Assembly: GCA_964030475.1 (NCBI GenBank)
Contig: CAXIPT010000001.1
Coordinates: forward strand, 16,201,723-16,265,722
From: Tethya wilhelma
Taxonomy: Eukaryota; Porifera; Demospongiae; Tethyida; Tethyidae
Direction of reading: 5' to 3'
DNA: 64,000 bases
Part shown: piece after piece, positions 1-21,100 of the stretch
How the letters are laid out: every line of letters begins with the position of its first letter
How positions within the stretch are numbered: the first letter of the stretch is position 1
Made by a program: the position numbers and the translations under genes
Notes under the pieces: generated by a model
Databases searched by the model: none
Seen by the model: only the letters and a program-made list of their open reading frames with translations
What the model was told of the DNA's origin: nothing

Positions 1-8476
<8,476 letters not shown>

Positions 8477-8998
8477 CTGAAACACAAACGAGATAAACGA
8501 GCTACAGTATACCCGAACAAATTGAATAAGATAAAGTACAGACATACTTTGACCATAAAATGATTCTCATGTCACACACAACTGGAAATCCCAGAGGAAA
8601 CACAATCACTGGAAATACTCTAACTTGGTTAGAAGCAGACCCGTGATGGATGGAGCAGATATAATTTGCATATAAAATGGGATATTGGCTTCACTGTGTG
8701 CACTGCATTAGCAGCATACAAGGAAAGAGGGTTTTGGCACACAGTTAGAGTTAACTACATTCTTTATACAATTAGGAAAAATAGATTAAGTAAACATGTG
8801 GCTATGGCTGATAATATGTAGTACACATTGTGTATACAACATCTCTGAGAAGCAATGGATGAACCCTACACTATAGAGTAGACCCACAAACAGTGTATAG
8901 TAATGCCATTGTGTGGGGGTACCCTGTATACACTACACAGTGTAAATCACAACATCTTCATGCATTCCAAGCAAGCTCCATGGTTACAATATATGTAT

Positions 8999-9000
<2 letters not shown>

Positions 9001-9046
<46 letters not shown>

Positions 9047-9052
9047 TCTCTA
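9001..9052. repeat. (TC)n microsatellite
   Basis: Nearly perfect TC dinucleotide run of about 50 b. Confidence 0.95.
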
Positions 9053-9357
9053 TCAAAGGGCACACAGAGTTTAGATAGTTAGCAAGGTTGAAGTTCCAGG
9101 GTGCACTTGTACCAGCCAAAGATACTAGCTGACAGTGCAGAGGAGGTTGAAAGCCTTGAAATTGAAAACTGTCATGTTATTATAATCCCCTGACAGCTAG
9201 GAGTAGGATTACACACAGTCTACACAAGTCTACATAGCAAGAGGAAGTTTAATGGTCACGAGTTCAAGCACATCTAAATGACACCAACTCTGCACATAGT
9301 CACACTAGCATGATAGTACTGTAATAGAGGCTGCCAAGGAAAAAGAGCCCAAGTTAG

Positions 9358-9427
9358 AACCGGTTTTCACAGTCTACATCGAAAGTGAAAAACTGTTCAG
9401 AGACTGAACACACTGTGAAAACCGATT
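9358..9427. repeat. Inverted repeat (hairpin-capable)
   Basis: Arms aaccggttttcacagt and actgtgaaaaccgatt flank a loop of about 38 b. They are nearly perfect complements and end nine bases before the N at 9436. It could be a small non-autonomous element or an assembly artefact. Confidence 0.6.
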
Positions 9428-9742
9428 GTAGTGACNTACGAGGCTACTTTATTCTGCTGTGAACCAAATAAGTAATGAGGGAATTTACTGACAATCTATT
9501 CAAGTGATTTATAATATTATTTTCAAGGACTGCCCCCAAATCTACAAAAATTGCTTCCCACAAAAAACACTCTATTTGGTACTAATTTTGTTGTGTACAA
9601 TGGTGAGCAAGACTATGTCTGTGAAAACCTATTGTTAGCTAATCCTTAAAATTTGCTTCCCTCAGGGAAAAAAAAAAAGAGAAAAAGGTCTATAGTGTAA
9701 CTATACATTAAGATATGAGGTATATACTGAAAATCTGCTGAC

Positions 9743-12700
9743 CTTGTCAATCTGCTCCCACTTCAGTTGGTACTGGAACACCTCCTCCTTTGAGGTGGGT
9801 ATACTGTTGACCAGGTCTTGAGTGAGTCTCTTTCTCTCCTCGGCACTCAGCCTCTTCTCCTCCGCTGGATCCGACCCTGTCCTCTTGCTCTGGTCACCAC
9901 CCTCTTCGTCACTGTACTCAATAGGAACAAGCTTCTTCTTTGGTTTCTCTTCAACTTCATCATCAAGGCCACTGAAAATTGACTCCAGTTTTGCTGCTGT
10001 CTTGGTGGGTGGCATACTACTGCTGTTACTACTGCTACTAATAGTACTAGTTGTGGCCGTGGCACCAGCTGAAGATGAAGATTTTTTGAATCCAAACGAA
10101 AGTTTCGATGAAGTTTGAGGAGAATCTGTGGAGGCCGGACTGCCGCCAGCACTAGTGGCTTCTTTCTTGAGTGCTTCTTCTCGGTCGTGACTCAACGGTT
10201 CAAAGGTGATTCCATCCAAAGAGCTCTTCTCGCGAGGATGGTCTTTGATTTCAGGAGCCTGGACAGCAGGCGCTGATTGTACCTACAGATAGCCACAGCA
10301 ATGTTAACACAAGTTGTCAACATTTAGAAGGTTTGTTTATTCATGTATCTTACAACACACATGCCTGCAGACTCAACTATGGGTGAGAAATACCATTTAA
10401 AAGTCACTAATTTTGTACTTGAAAATGTCAATTCTACAAGAAATATGCTACATAGGTACCTAGCCTCATACTAAGACCCCTCTCTCTATGGATAAGGAGG
10501 GAGGGAGGGGCCTGGCTACAAGGCTATTACATACCTGTATTGGAGGGTATGCAGACGGCACTACGTATCCTGGCTTGGTTAGCGGGATGTCTTCTGTTTC
10601 TACCTTCACAGGGACATCAACGTCATCCTCATCGTCCATTCTCATAGGCGAGTCCTCTCCGCTGCTGCTCCCATCAGACCTCCCTTCGGCCAGCTTCTTC
10701 CTCGCCTGTCGCTCCATCACCTGCAGCCTGAGGCTCTCCAGCTCATCCTTCTCTCTCAGCCGATCTCTCTCGTCGTCCTCAATCTCCATGTCACGTTCAC
10801 GACGTCTTCGAGAGTAGGCACTACCCCTGGAAGGTCAAGAATAGGGGTCACCCAAGGCTCACAATAATTACTAATATTGATTATCATTGGTGCAGAATTT
10901 GGATCAATTTGAAAGTCGATAGTGTCTATGATTGTCGAGCTATATATTTGTCTCAGGAGCTCTACCTGTAATACTTCTGGTCATCTTTGTCATCATCATA
11001 ATCTGCTAGAAAGTCCGCAAGGTGTCTCCTTTCCTTCTCCTGTAGGACAATCGAACCAAACACAACAACATGATCGGTCACAACAAGTGCTAGGAATCAA
11101 CATTAGAGGTGAAGTTCACCACTCACAGTCTCTTCCCTTCTCTCCTCTTCTCGTTTGAAATCCTTTTCGTGTTCCTTTTGCTTTCTCCTCTCTCTGCTCT
11201 CCCATGCTGACAAGTTCTATGAAGACAGACCAATGTGAACTGCAAGATTATACTACAAATTGGCCTGAACCCTCTTACAACTTTAGATAATAATTACTGT
11301 GGCTAATACCACAAGCATAGATTATATATAGGTCAGGCATGTAATTCGATTTATCACAAGTAGAAGATTATGTACATATGCACACACTGAGTATCCCCTC
11401 ACATCTCTGTAGATCTTGTCTTTCTCCCTCTGTCTCCGATGTCTCTGTCTCTCCTCGTACTCCTCCTCCTCTTTGGCCGACTCTTCCAGCTCCTTCAATC
11501 GTTGGGCCTCCCTCCGTTTCTCCCTCTCACGTCGCTCCTGGGAGCGAGACCTCAATGGGCTACGAGATCGCCGACTAGGACTCCTTGATCTAGCATAAGC
11601 AAGAAGGACAATGTGCTTGCATAACTTTCACAAACTGCTACAAAACTATTGAGAGTCTGTCATCGTACGACTATTCTACATGTGTGGATACTCATTGCCT
11701 CCAAGAATGACCATTCTATTATTTAGTTTCTATTGTGCTCACCTTTGAGGAGGGCTCCGTGATCGATCCCGTCTCGAGGCTTTCTTGTCTCTGTCCTTCA
11801 ACTGCTCGCCATTTTGGTCTTTTGTCTTCTCCTTGTCCTCCCTCTCCTTGTCTCTCTCCCTCTCCCTGTCTCTCTCTCTGTCTCTCTCTCTGTCTCTCTC
11901 CCTCTCCCTGTCTCTGTCACGCTGATCTCTCTCACGTCGACTCTCACGAGACTTCTTGCTGTACTGGTCATCGTCTTTCTGAAGGACACCAGAGGACCAA
12001 TAGGAAGGAGAGAAACCACCACAATAGAATTACGTATGAGATCTATACAAGCTATCATAAGCTAGAGAAACTAAGAAACTTGTTCTGTTACAAAAGCAAC
12101 CATTGGCAATGAATGTACACAGACCCTTGAATCACACAGCTTGAATGTCATGCAAGAAAGGTCACATTATACAATAGCTTATTAACAATGGTTCCTTTGT
12201 AGCAGAACACATGAAACACCAACAAATACATACAAGTCAGTCAGTGTGTACTGTTAGTGGTTTTCAGTAGCCAGTGAGCCCAGTACAGGTATATACATGA
12301 TATTATACATGTACATATTGCATGTACATTACCGTACAGGCAGCTGCAAGAGATGGCAAGTTAAGATAACAGTATACATTATTCGCAATGCCCTGTGAAG
12401 AGATGGCATGGGTTAAAATTAGAATTAAAGGTAAACACTGCCCTGTGGAGAGATCATTATAGCAGGTTAAGTGCACCATTATACTAACTACCCTCTTTAA
12501 TCCCCCCTCCAAACATTAGTCCAAAAAGCCCCCTTACCCGGGCCCAAAAACTGGTTTAAAAAGACCACTCCTCTGGGCCATATATCTGTATCATAAGTCT
12601 ACACACTTCTTGTGTACTTTGAGTGGATGAATTGCAGTAATTTGAGACTCACCACTGACCAAGGAAGCTGGGATGTTAGCTTTTAGTGTGATGCAAGAAC

Positions 12701-12924
12701 GTTTCCATGCCCGCAATCAATCAACAAGCCAGCAAGCACATTCGAATGACAACTGTTGTACAGGTAATGGGGGCATATATAGACCACTAACACTTACTTT
12801 AGGTACAGTATAGTATGAATACAGTGCATTAAATAGAGTTGCTCTACTACAAACATTATACATGAAACAATTTGCAACAAACCAAAGGATGTCATTATCA
12901 ATGTGAAGTCTGAATACACACACA

Positions 12925-12971
<47 letters not shown>

Positions 12972-14722
12972 GGTACGATTGACGGAATCGTTTAATCTCA
13001 TCAGATACAAGAGTTTTCATATCATCCTCCATATCCATATCATCAAGAGTGGACTAGAGAAAGCAACAAACACACTTCCAGTAAAAGTATTCATTCACAT
13101 ACATACATACATACAGAATATTAGAGTCGCAGAAACATAAACTTACATCTGGATCTAGCTTCCCAGATTGCTTAGCCATAAAGAGAATAGACTCCTTGAC
13201 ATCATGTTCACGTTTGACTGTACAAAACCACAATACACTCATAACTAAAGTCGATAAAAACTATTGTGTAGCATTATCTCACCATCTTCACTTGACTTGT
13301 TACTTGAGAGCACGGAAATGTGATCTCTGAGAAGAGAATTGATGGCCTCTCTCACAGTGTTGTCAATTTCCTGATAGGAGAGAAACACTCAAATAAAAAC
13401 TGAGGACAGCTACTATTTTCCCACTAGGTGCTAAAGCTAGGTACCTCCATGGATGAATCTACAACTTCAGTGAGAGCTGAGGTGCCTTCATTCTTCTCTT
13501 CTATCTCAGCAACTACTTTGTCAATCTATAATAGCAACAAGAGAAACTGTTAGCAAGCTCCTTAGCCTTCTTTCTCTGGCCATCCTCACCTCTTCTTCGT
13601 CAAAACTCTCTTCATTCTTTGTCTTCTTTGTTCTTGTGAGGTACTTTAGCAGGTCCTTTCGAGTGGTAGCATCAACCTTCACCTAAACATTTAACAAATG
13701 TGTGTGTCCTAACCATAAAACCTTACCCTCTCATTGAACAGATCCCCAAAACTTACCACTAGAGATTTCTCTCCTAGCTTTAAGTCGTGAAGCAGTCTTA
13801 GTGCTCGGAGAGTGGAGTCTGGGTTGGCATACTCACAGAAACCAAATGCTAACAGGAAAATAAAACATATATTTTTAAAAAGTAACTTGATTACCATAGT
13901 ATGATACAGTAGTAGAGAAAATAAAAACTGACCTTGTAGTTTTCCAGAGGCATCTTGAACTCTCTTCCACCCTTCAATAGCACCACATCGCTAAATAAGC
14001 ACAAAATACAGCCAAGTATGTAAACAGCTTACACTATCTCCATGCTCTTGTGCACACGTCATTAGTCAGGACACTACACTCACAAACTACAGAGCCACTA
14101 TTGAACAAACAACACACGCACACACAAAAGAGAGAGAGTGGAACTCACAAGTAGTATCTGTCTAACAAGCGTATCAGATGCTTTGTCGGAAATATTTCCC
14201 ACAAAAACTGTCGTAGCAACCTTCATGTCAGCTGCTGATAGAGGTACTCGGACCTATAGTATACAAACAAATCACAATAAGGCTCCTTTACATCAACTCT
14301 TCAAGACTAAACGTACATTATCAAACAACTTGGGCTCTTTGCTAGACGGAGGAGCAGAGATGAATGACTGCTGTCCTGTTTGAGGGGGCTAGAGAGATAC
14401 AAGGACAGAATAAATTTGATACACATATAATTATGCTCAACTTACTTGCATCATTCCCATTGTTGGTGGAGGCATGGGCAAAGGCACTGTACAAATGGTT
14501 ATTGTATTCTAATTAAAGCCCACCATATACTTCCCTTCCAAACACAAATTTACCTGGAGGCACCATTGGTATCATTGCAGTACCAGGTGGTGGCATGGGC
14601 TGCCCAGGAGCTCCAGGTCTCATGGCCATGGGAAAGGGTGGCATGGGAGCGTACATGCCTGGTTGCTGCATCCCAGGGGGGAGCATGGGGTTCATGGGCA
14701 CGTTATTTGGAGGAAAGGACAT
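9743..14722 (-). CDS. RBM25: RBM25-like splicing factor (RRM + RE/RD-rich + start of PWI), 3' end missing
   Basis: U1/U2-associated nuclear splicing regulator (family knowledge). Seventeen exons join in frame (791 codons): 14554-14722, 14446-14486, 14317-14388, 14149-14253, 13933-13990, 13757-13848, 13590-13682, 13445-13525, 13283-13370, 13147-13217, 12970-13053, 11743-11978, 11403-11589, 11127-11216, 10966-11039, 10535-10826, 9743-10282. The N-terminus (MSFPPNN..., Pro/Met/Gly-rich) matches RBM25. The RRM has TTVFVGNISDKASD (RNP2) and AFGFCEYANPDSTLRALRLL (RNP1). RE/RD/ER dipeptide tracts follow (exons 11743-11978 and 11403-11589). The last exon has KKLVPIEYSDEEG and LVNSIPTSKEEVFQYQLKW, the start of the PWI domain. 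That exon ends at a GT donor after DK, and the remaining PWI exon(s) with the stop are not found downstream. Confidence 0.9.
12913..12968. repeat. (CA)n microsatellite at exon border in RBM25
   Basis: CA run in the intron immediately 3' of an RBM25 exon. It abuts the donor of exon 12970-13053, so repeat-length change could touch the splice site. Confidence 0.9.
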
Positions 14723-15156
14723 TTTTAGGCTAAATGGTCGCACAGAGAATAAGATATTTAGTATTCAGACTTGCTCTCCACCAGACAAGACACCTTCTAG
14801 AGTCTCTTTTTGATTTTTCTGTAAAATTGTCGGATTTGTAGTTGAATCAATAGCGATAACATCTGTAGCAAGTTCAATGTTTTCAGTTTTGATAGTGTGG
14901 TTCACAAACGGTGTACATCCCTGCTACTTTACTGCCATAACACTTTCAGTCTGCACGTGTCGTGGCCTCCATCTCTTAGTTTCTATTTAATGCCCATTAT
15001 AGAGGAACCGACTTGACCACACCTACATCGCACCACGCTCCACCTACTATCTAAAAATAGAACAGTTGCTATTTTTAGATGGGATTGTGAGTTTTCTATC
15101 AGACATATAAACGAAGTGACTATGCATCAAAATAAAGATCTCAGCTGTTTCCCAGA
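14723..15156. promoter_or_regulatory. Divergent promoter interval, RBM25 / RCC1-repeat gene
   Basis: The 434 b between the two start codons must hold both 5' UTRs and promoters because the genes are transcribed away from each other. I see no clear TATA box. The interval includes an inverted repeat ctatttttagat / atctaaaaatag around 15051-15080. Confidence 0.6.
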
Positions 15157-18100
15157 ATGCCTGAAGAAAGAATAATTTACTATTCAGAACGAGAACAAAA
15201 TGTTGGACCATGTAAAGTAACATCCCAGACAAAGAAACTGCTCAAACTAGATGCCAACTGGCTCTACCTTCCCTACGAGTTATGGCTGACTATTTTAGTT
15301 GATTACGGTGCCACTGGAAAGGATCTTGTTAACTTGGAGTACACATGCAAATGGTTCAGCAACTGTTGGGGAGGTAAAAAAAACAAAACAAAAAAAATCA
15401 GTGTTCCCGCCACTTTGGCGCTACTTAAATTTCAAATAAACTGGCGGTAACTTACGTCATTTATTCACAGGTGGCTCAGTGACAGAGGAAGCAGCAAGGT
15501 TGATTGTAAAGAAGAACAGATGCAAGCTTGGAGAACTTACCAACCGAGGTATGCCCAACTGAAAATTATGTATTAATAGAGTATAATAATTCTATTCAAA
15601 TTTTGATGGTTCAGTTATTGGAGCGTCATGGAAAGAAAAACTGTACAACTTGGAGAAGATTACAGCACGATTGCCTGTACTTGCGACAGGATCCTACCAG
15701 AATATTACAATTATGAAGGGGTATGGGCCTAATTAAATGATAAATTGATCATAAAAATAAATTATTTTACTTGTTCACTTAATGCTAGACATGTATTTAC
15801 GTGGGGAGCAGGTCGATTTGGACAACTGGGTAACACTGAATACAATGATAAGCTGAACCTACAGGATGTGAGTGGACTTGTGCCTCCTGAATCTGGTAAA
15901 GTTGTACAAGTAAGTTTGAAAAAAACTCAACTCATGTGAAGTAAATAATAATTGTGCACTGGTCACTATGTAATACTGTGTTTGTAAGGACCAGATTCTA
16001 GACTTCATATTCATTATTAGTGCTGTAAATAGATACATAAAAACTATGATGCGTGCAAAATGGTTCTTAAATTAGAATGCATCCATAATTAGAACATTTA
16101 TGGTTTGCATGAGGGTGTGACAACATTGAATGGTACTTCTGTGCTAAATATATAACAGCAGGAAAATGAATTATCTTTTCCAGGGTCAAATTAAAGGAAC
16201 TGTCAGTATACAAAGACTGTTTCTTACTATAGTTGAAAATGACCAGAAACCTTGTAATTTGAGTGTGTATTACGTGAGCTACTTAGCTAGGCTTGAAATA
16301 ACAGCTGAACTGAGGCATGTAGGTATTACTACGCGAGTAACAGCAAAATGCACAATACACAGAGTAGTATACAAATGTATTCAAAGGTGGTGCCCTGGAA
16401 GAAACAAAAAAAACACCATAAAACATTTAAAAGTTATTTTAGTACAAATACTACCTATTTGTTGACACATGTAACATTTCCTTTAACATTTTCTACTTTA
16501 CACAATATTTCCACCCCCTAACATTTTCTACTTTACATATATTTCCATCAGTTCAATTGGAATATCACTTCTACCCAGCTCATAAAGGGAACACATTCGA
16601 AGCTCAATGTCGTTGGTTGTGGGGTTAGGTATGGTTGTGGTGAACCATGGAGGGTTGTTGACTTGGCAGCAAGTGTTTATGTTGGTACAGTCTCCACAGT
16701 CTTCTCCATCCCAAAGAGGATTGTCAGGGTATAGATCCTGCTTAAAGGAAAAATAATGACGTGTAGTACTCTCACAGAAGTAGTTGCTTCCCATGAAATC
16801 TGGTAAAGAATATGCATAGTTAACATCACAAGGACATTCATGTCGATCATCCCCTGATGAAACGTAAGCAGCAATGAATGACCAAATGTGTTGCCGTATT
16901 CCACTGTATTTGCATCTGTGAGTCAAACTTAAGCCATCGAGGTAGTATCCATTAATATCTTGACCTGCAAAATAGTAGCCGCGAAGCCCTAAGCCATGTC
17001 CCCATTGGTATGCCTTAATCCTCCCACAGACCTGACTGTATTCATAACCTTCAACACTGAAAGTTGTTGCAGAACAACTACGTAGGCCTGAATGACTCTT
17101 TCCACATGTCCTCTTGGAGTATGATGTGAGTTGGAGTCCAGGAGGACAGTTGTAACTGGTATTAGTCATGTCAATGAAGACCACTTGCCTCCATCCTGAT
17201 GTACCATTGCAAGTGTACAGTGGTTCACTAGCACTAGTCTCAGCTTCTGTTGTCAAAGCGGCAGTGCTCTGTTCATCAGTCAGTTCAAGAGTGGTATCCA
17301 TTGAGGTCTCAGCTTCAGAATTAGCAACATTTGGTGAAGTAGCTGGAGACACAGTTGTTGCTGGGGCTGGAGGCATTGTTTGGTAGAGTCTCTGCAGAAG
17401 TTGAACCATATTTCTTTGTATGTACACAACATGTCTTGTGAGTGATTCCACTTCAGTGCGGACAAGTTGACGAAGTTCTTCAATAGTTGAATTGTGGTTA
17501 GCTTCAAGTTTATCTTTCATTCTGTGGATATCTTCTTTTGTTGCCTTGTCATCTACTAACTCCTGAATGTCATCCATTATCTCTTGAACATCTTCCGTAC
17601 TGGCCTTACTGTTTAGAGCTTGGCCAATATCTTTAAAACTAACATTGTACTTTGTAGCCAACTCAGCCAAAGCGTCCACTATGTTCGTTAGATTTTGTTG
17701 TAGTATTACAGCTGTAGTCTGAACATCTTCTTTCGTTGCCTTGTCTTCTACTAACTCTCGTATGTCCGTTAGATTTTGTTGCAGTGTTTGAATGTCTCCT
17801 TTGGTTGCCTTGTCTTTCACTAACTCTCGAATGTCTTCCTTTGAGAGTGCCCCTGACTCACTCTCAGACTGACATGCTGCAGCTTCTGCAAATGCATCCT
17901 GTAGAGTGCTCCTTAGTTCACTCTGTAAGTCATCCTTGAGTGATCGCACCTCTCTAACACATGGACTCTGAGGCTGACCAAACTTCAAAAGAAGAAAAAA
18001 TGTCACACACTGAAGAAACATTTCACCGGAGCTACACATCTAAAGCTGAGAGCTATATTAACCTCTAGCTTCTTTTAAGACTTAGTCTAGTAAAGGTTGA

Positions 18101-21100
18101 CTGAAGATACAGCTTAATATTAGTAAGTGTAGCACATGAACGTCACAAGTTGTTTACCTGTTTATATTACAAATTTTGCTGAACACATCAAGCCTAGGGT
18201 GACCACAGCTTGGTAGTACTGAAACCAGCATCCATTAACTCTACAAACCCATACAACATGATTGAAGTAAACAGCATGCACTGACTGTATGTGTTGTGGT
18301 GATGAAAGCAGATGTCAAGTACTCCAGGAGTTGAAGCATGCATAACCAACTGTAACCCCATCATGTTTTCTTGACCTCACTACAATAGTAATATTCAGCA
18401 GCATCACATGCAAAATAACAAAACAAAACAAAATCTACAAAAACAGTCCAAAATCTTCCTCTTCATATATCTATAGACTTTTAATAAGTCCTGCATGTAA
18501 TATGTTGTTTTCTAAGCAGCTACTTTACATATATTTCCATCAATTCAATCGGGATATCAGTGTAGCCGAGTCCCCCCCAGGCACACATTCGAAGCTCAAT
18601 ATCATTGGTTGTAGGGGTTGGCAGGTTCTTGGTGAACCAGGGAGGGTTGTTGACTTGACAGCAAGTGTTTGAGGTCCCACCGCAGTGCTGGCCATCCCAG
18701 AGAGGATTGTTAGGGAAAAGGTTTTGCGTGAAATCAGCTGCATTCCGTACTGCACTCTCACAGAAGTAATCTTGACCCATAAAATCAGGTAGGGTACGAC
18801 TGTAGCCTATGTCACATGGACATTCAGATTGTGGATAGCCAGATCCATCATATATTCCAGCAATGAATGTCCAAATGTGTTGCCGTTGTTCGCTTGGACC
18901 ATGTGTCAAACTTAAGCCATCAAGGTAGTTTCCATTGATGCTTTGACTTATTCTAGCATAGTAGTTGTAAAGCCCCCAGCCATATCCCCACTGGTATGCC
19001 TTAATCCTCCCACAAACTTGACTGTATTCAGAGCCTCCAATGCTGAATGTAGTAGAGGAACAGCCTTGACCTGAGTGGGCTCTTCCACATGTCCTCTTGG
19101 AGTATGAGGTGAGGTTGAGTCCAGGAGGACAGTTGTAACTGGTATCAGTCATGTCAATGAACACTACTTGCCTCCATCCTGGTGTTCCATTGCAAGTGTA
19201 CAGTGGTTCACTAGATGTAGTTTCACCTTCTGACGTTGACACAGTTGTTACTGGGTCTGGAGGCATTGTTTGGTAAAGTCTCTGCAGAAGTTGAACCATA
19301 TTGTTTTGTATGTACACAACATGTCTTGTGAGTGATTCCACTTCAGTGCGGACAAGTTGTCGGAGTTCTTCAATAGTCGAATTCTGGTTAACTTCAAAAG
19401 ATTTTAGCTCATCTTTGATTGACTGAATATCATCTTCTGTTGCCTTAGCTTTATCATTGATAACTTGGCTGATTTCTTTGAAACTAACATCGTACTTTGT
19501 AGCCAACTCAGCCAAAGTGTCCATTATGTTTGTTATATTTTGTTGTAGTCTCTCAGTTGCGGTCTGAATGTCTTCTTGTGTGGCCTTGTCTTCCACTAAC
19601 TCACGAATCTCAGCTGTTAGATTTTTTTGTAGCGTCTGAACATCTCCTTTGGTTGCCTTGTCTTCCACTAACTCTTGAATGTCTTCCTTTGAGACTGCCC
19701 CTGACTCACTCTCAGACTGACCTGCTGCAGCTTCTGCAAATGCATCCTGCAGAGTGCTCCTTAGTTCACCTTGTAAGTCATCTTTGAGTGATCGCACCTC
19801 TCTAACACATGGACTCTGAGGCTGACCAAACTTTAAGAGAACAAAGAGTATCACATATTGAAGAAACATTGCACCATGAGCTACATGCATATAAATCTGA
19901 CAGCTGGATCTTCTCTCAAGACTAGTAAGGATTGACTGAGGCCACAGCGTAGGAATATGGCAAATGAAAATCACAAGTTTTTTGGCTACAAATTTTGCTG
20001 AACACATCAAACCTAGGTTGACCACAGTTTGGTAGTACTGAAACCAGCATCCATTAACATCCATTAACCCTACAAACTCAAAGGACAGGATTGAAGTAAA
20101 CAACACTGTGTGTTGTGGTGATAAAAGCAGATGTTTGATACTCCAGGAGCTAGTTCAATCACACATGTATGATGTACTCAAGTAAACCAGTAAACAGTAT
20201 TTATCGTTACATTGTGCTTGTCACTGCTATACAGTCGAACCTCCAAATAAAGGACACTTTGGGAGTGGGACTTTTGTCCTCTCTTTGGTATATTTATTCC
20301 TCTCTTCGGTGGTTGTCCCTATTTTAGAGGTTCACCAAATTAGGCACAAATTATCTACCATGCAAGGGGGGGAATATTGTCATAATATTGCTGAAGATTT
20401 TGATCGAAGCACAACTTTTGGGGTGTGGTTTCCTGAGTGCATGTCCATTAATAATTTGGAAGCAAATTTGCATGTTGGGAGCACATTCTGTCCACTGTCT
20501 GTAATTGAGAAGCGGACTATGACTATGGCAATTTCAATCCATTCCAGCATGCATGCCAAGGACTATGTCCACTCTAAAGAGATTGTCCACTTCTGGAGGG
20601 TCCGTTATCAGGGGTTCAACTGTATGTATTGACTAAATTATTACTAGATATGTATTTATCTGGGGAGTAGGTTGATTTGGACAACTGGGCAATGCTGAAT
20701 ACAATGATATGCTGAACCTGCAGGATGTGAGTGGACTTGTGCTCCTGGATCTGGTATAACTCAACTCTTGTGAAAACTATGGTTATAGCATGCACTGGTT
20801 GTTATGCAGTATGAACACTGACATGTATATGAGTACGCTATGAGGAAGAGTATTATATGACAACAATAATAAGCTTATAAGTTTTGCCTTATGCCATGAT
20901 ACAGTCTCATGTTTTTGAAATGAAGAAAAAAATATATAAGGCTTACTTGCAAGCTGATTATTATAAACAAAATAAAGATAGATCCTATGTAGACAAAAGA
21001 CTTCAGCTGAATATCAGCAGGAAAATATTCTACTTTACATATATTTCCATCAGTTCAATTGGTATGTCAGTATAACCTAACCAGCCATAAGAACACATTC

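Larger units (their letters stand above)
8477..9742. other. Gap region between NVL and RBM25 with TC repeat, hairpin and lone N
   Basis: No exon could be supported. The stretch should contain the second half of the RBM25 PWI domain and the NVL D1 half, but neither is visible on either strand. It holds a (TC)n tract at 9001-9052, an imperfect inverted repeat (9358-9374 versus 9412-9427, arms close to ACCGGTTTTCACAGT), and a single N at 9436. Confidence 0.6.

Noticed and set aside
9822..10118. Plus-strand open frame opposite RBM25
   Set aside because: Shadow of the real minus-strand exon; Ser/Leu-rich from antisense of Lys/Asp/Ser codons.
19870..20106. 79-residue N-terminal extension of copy B
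   Set aside because: It corresponds to non-coding upstream sequence of copies A and C, and a conserved signal peptide starts at 19869.
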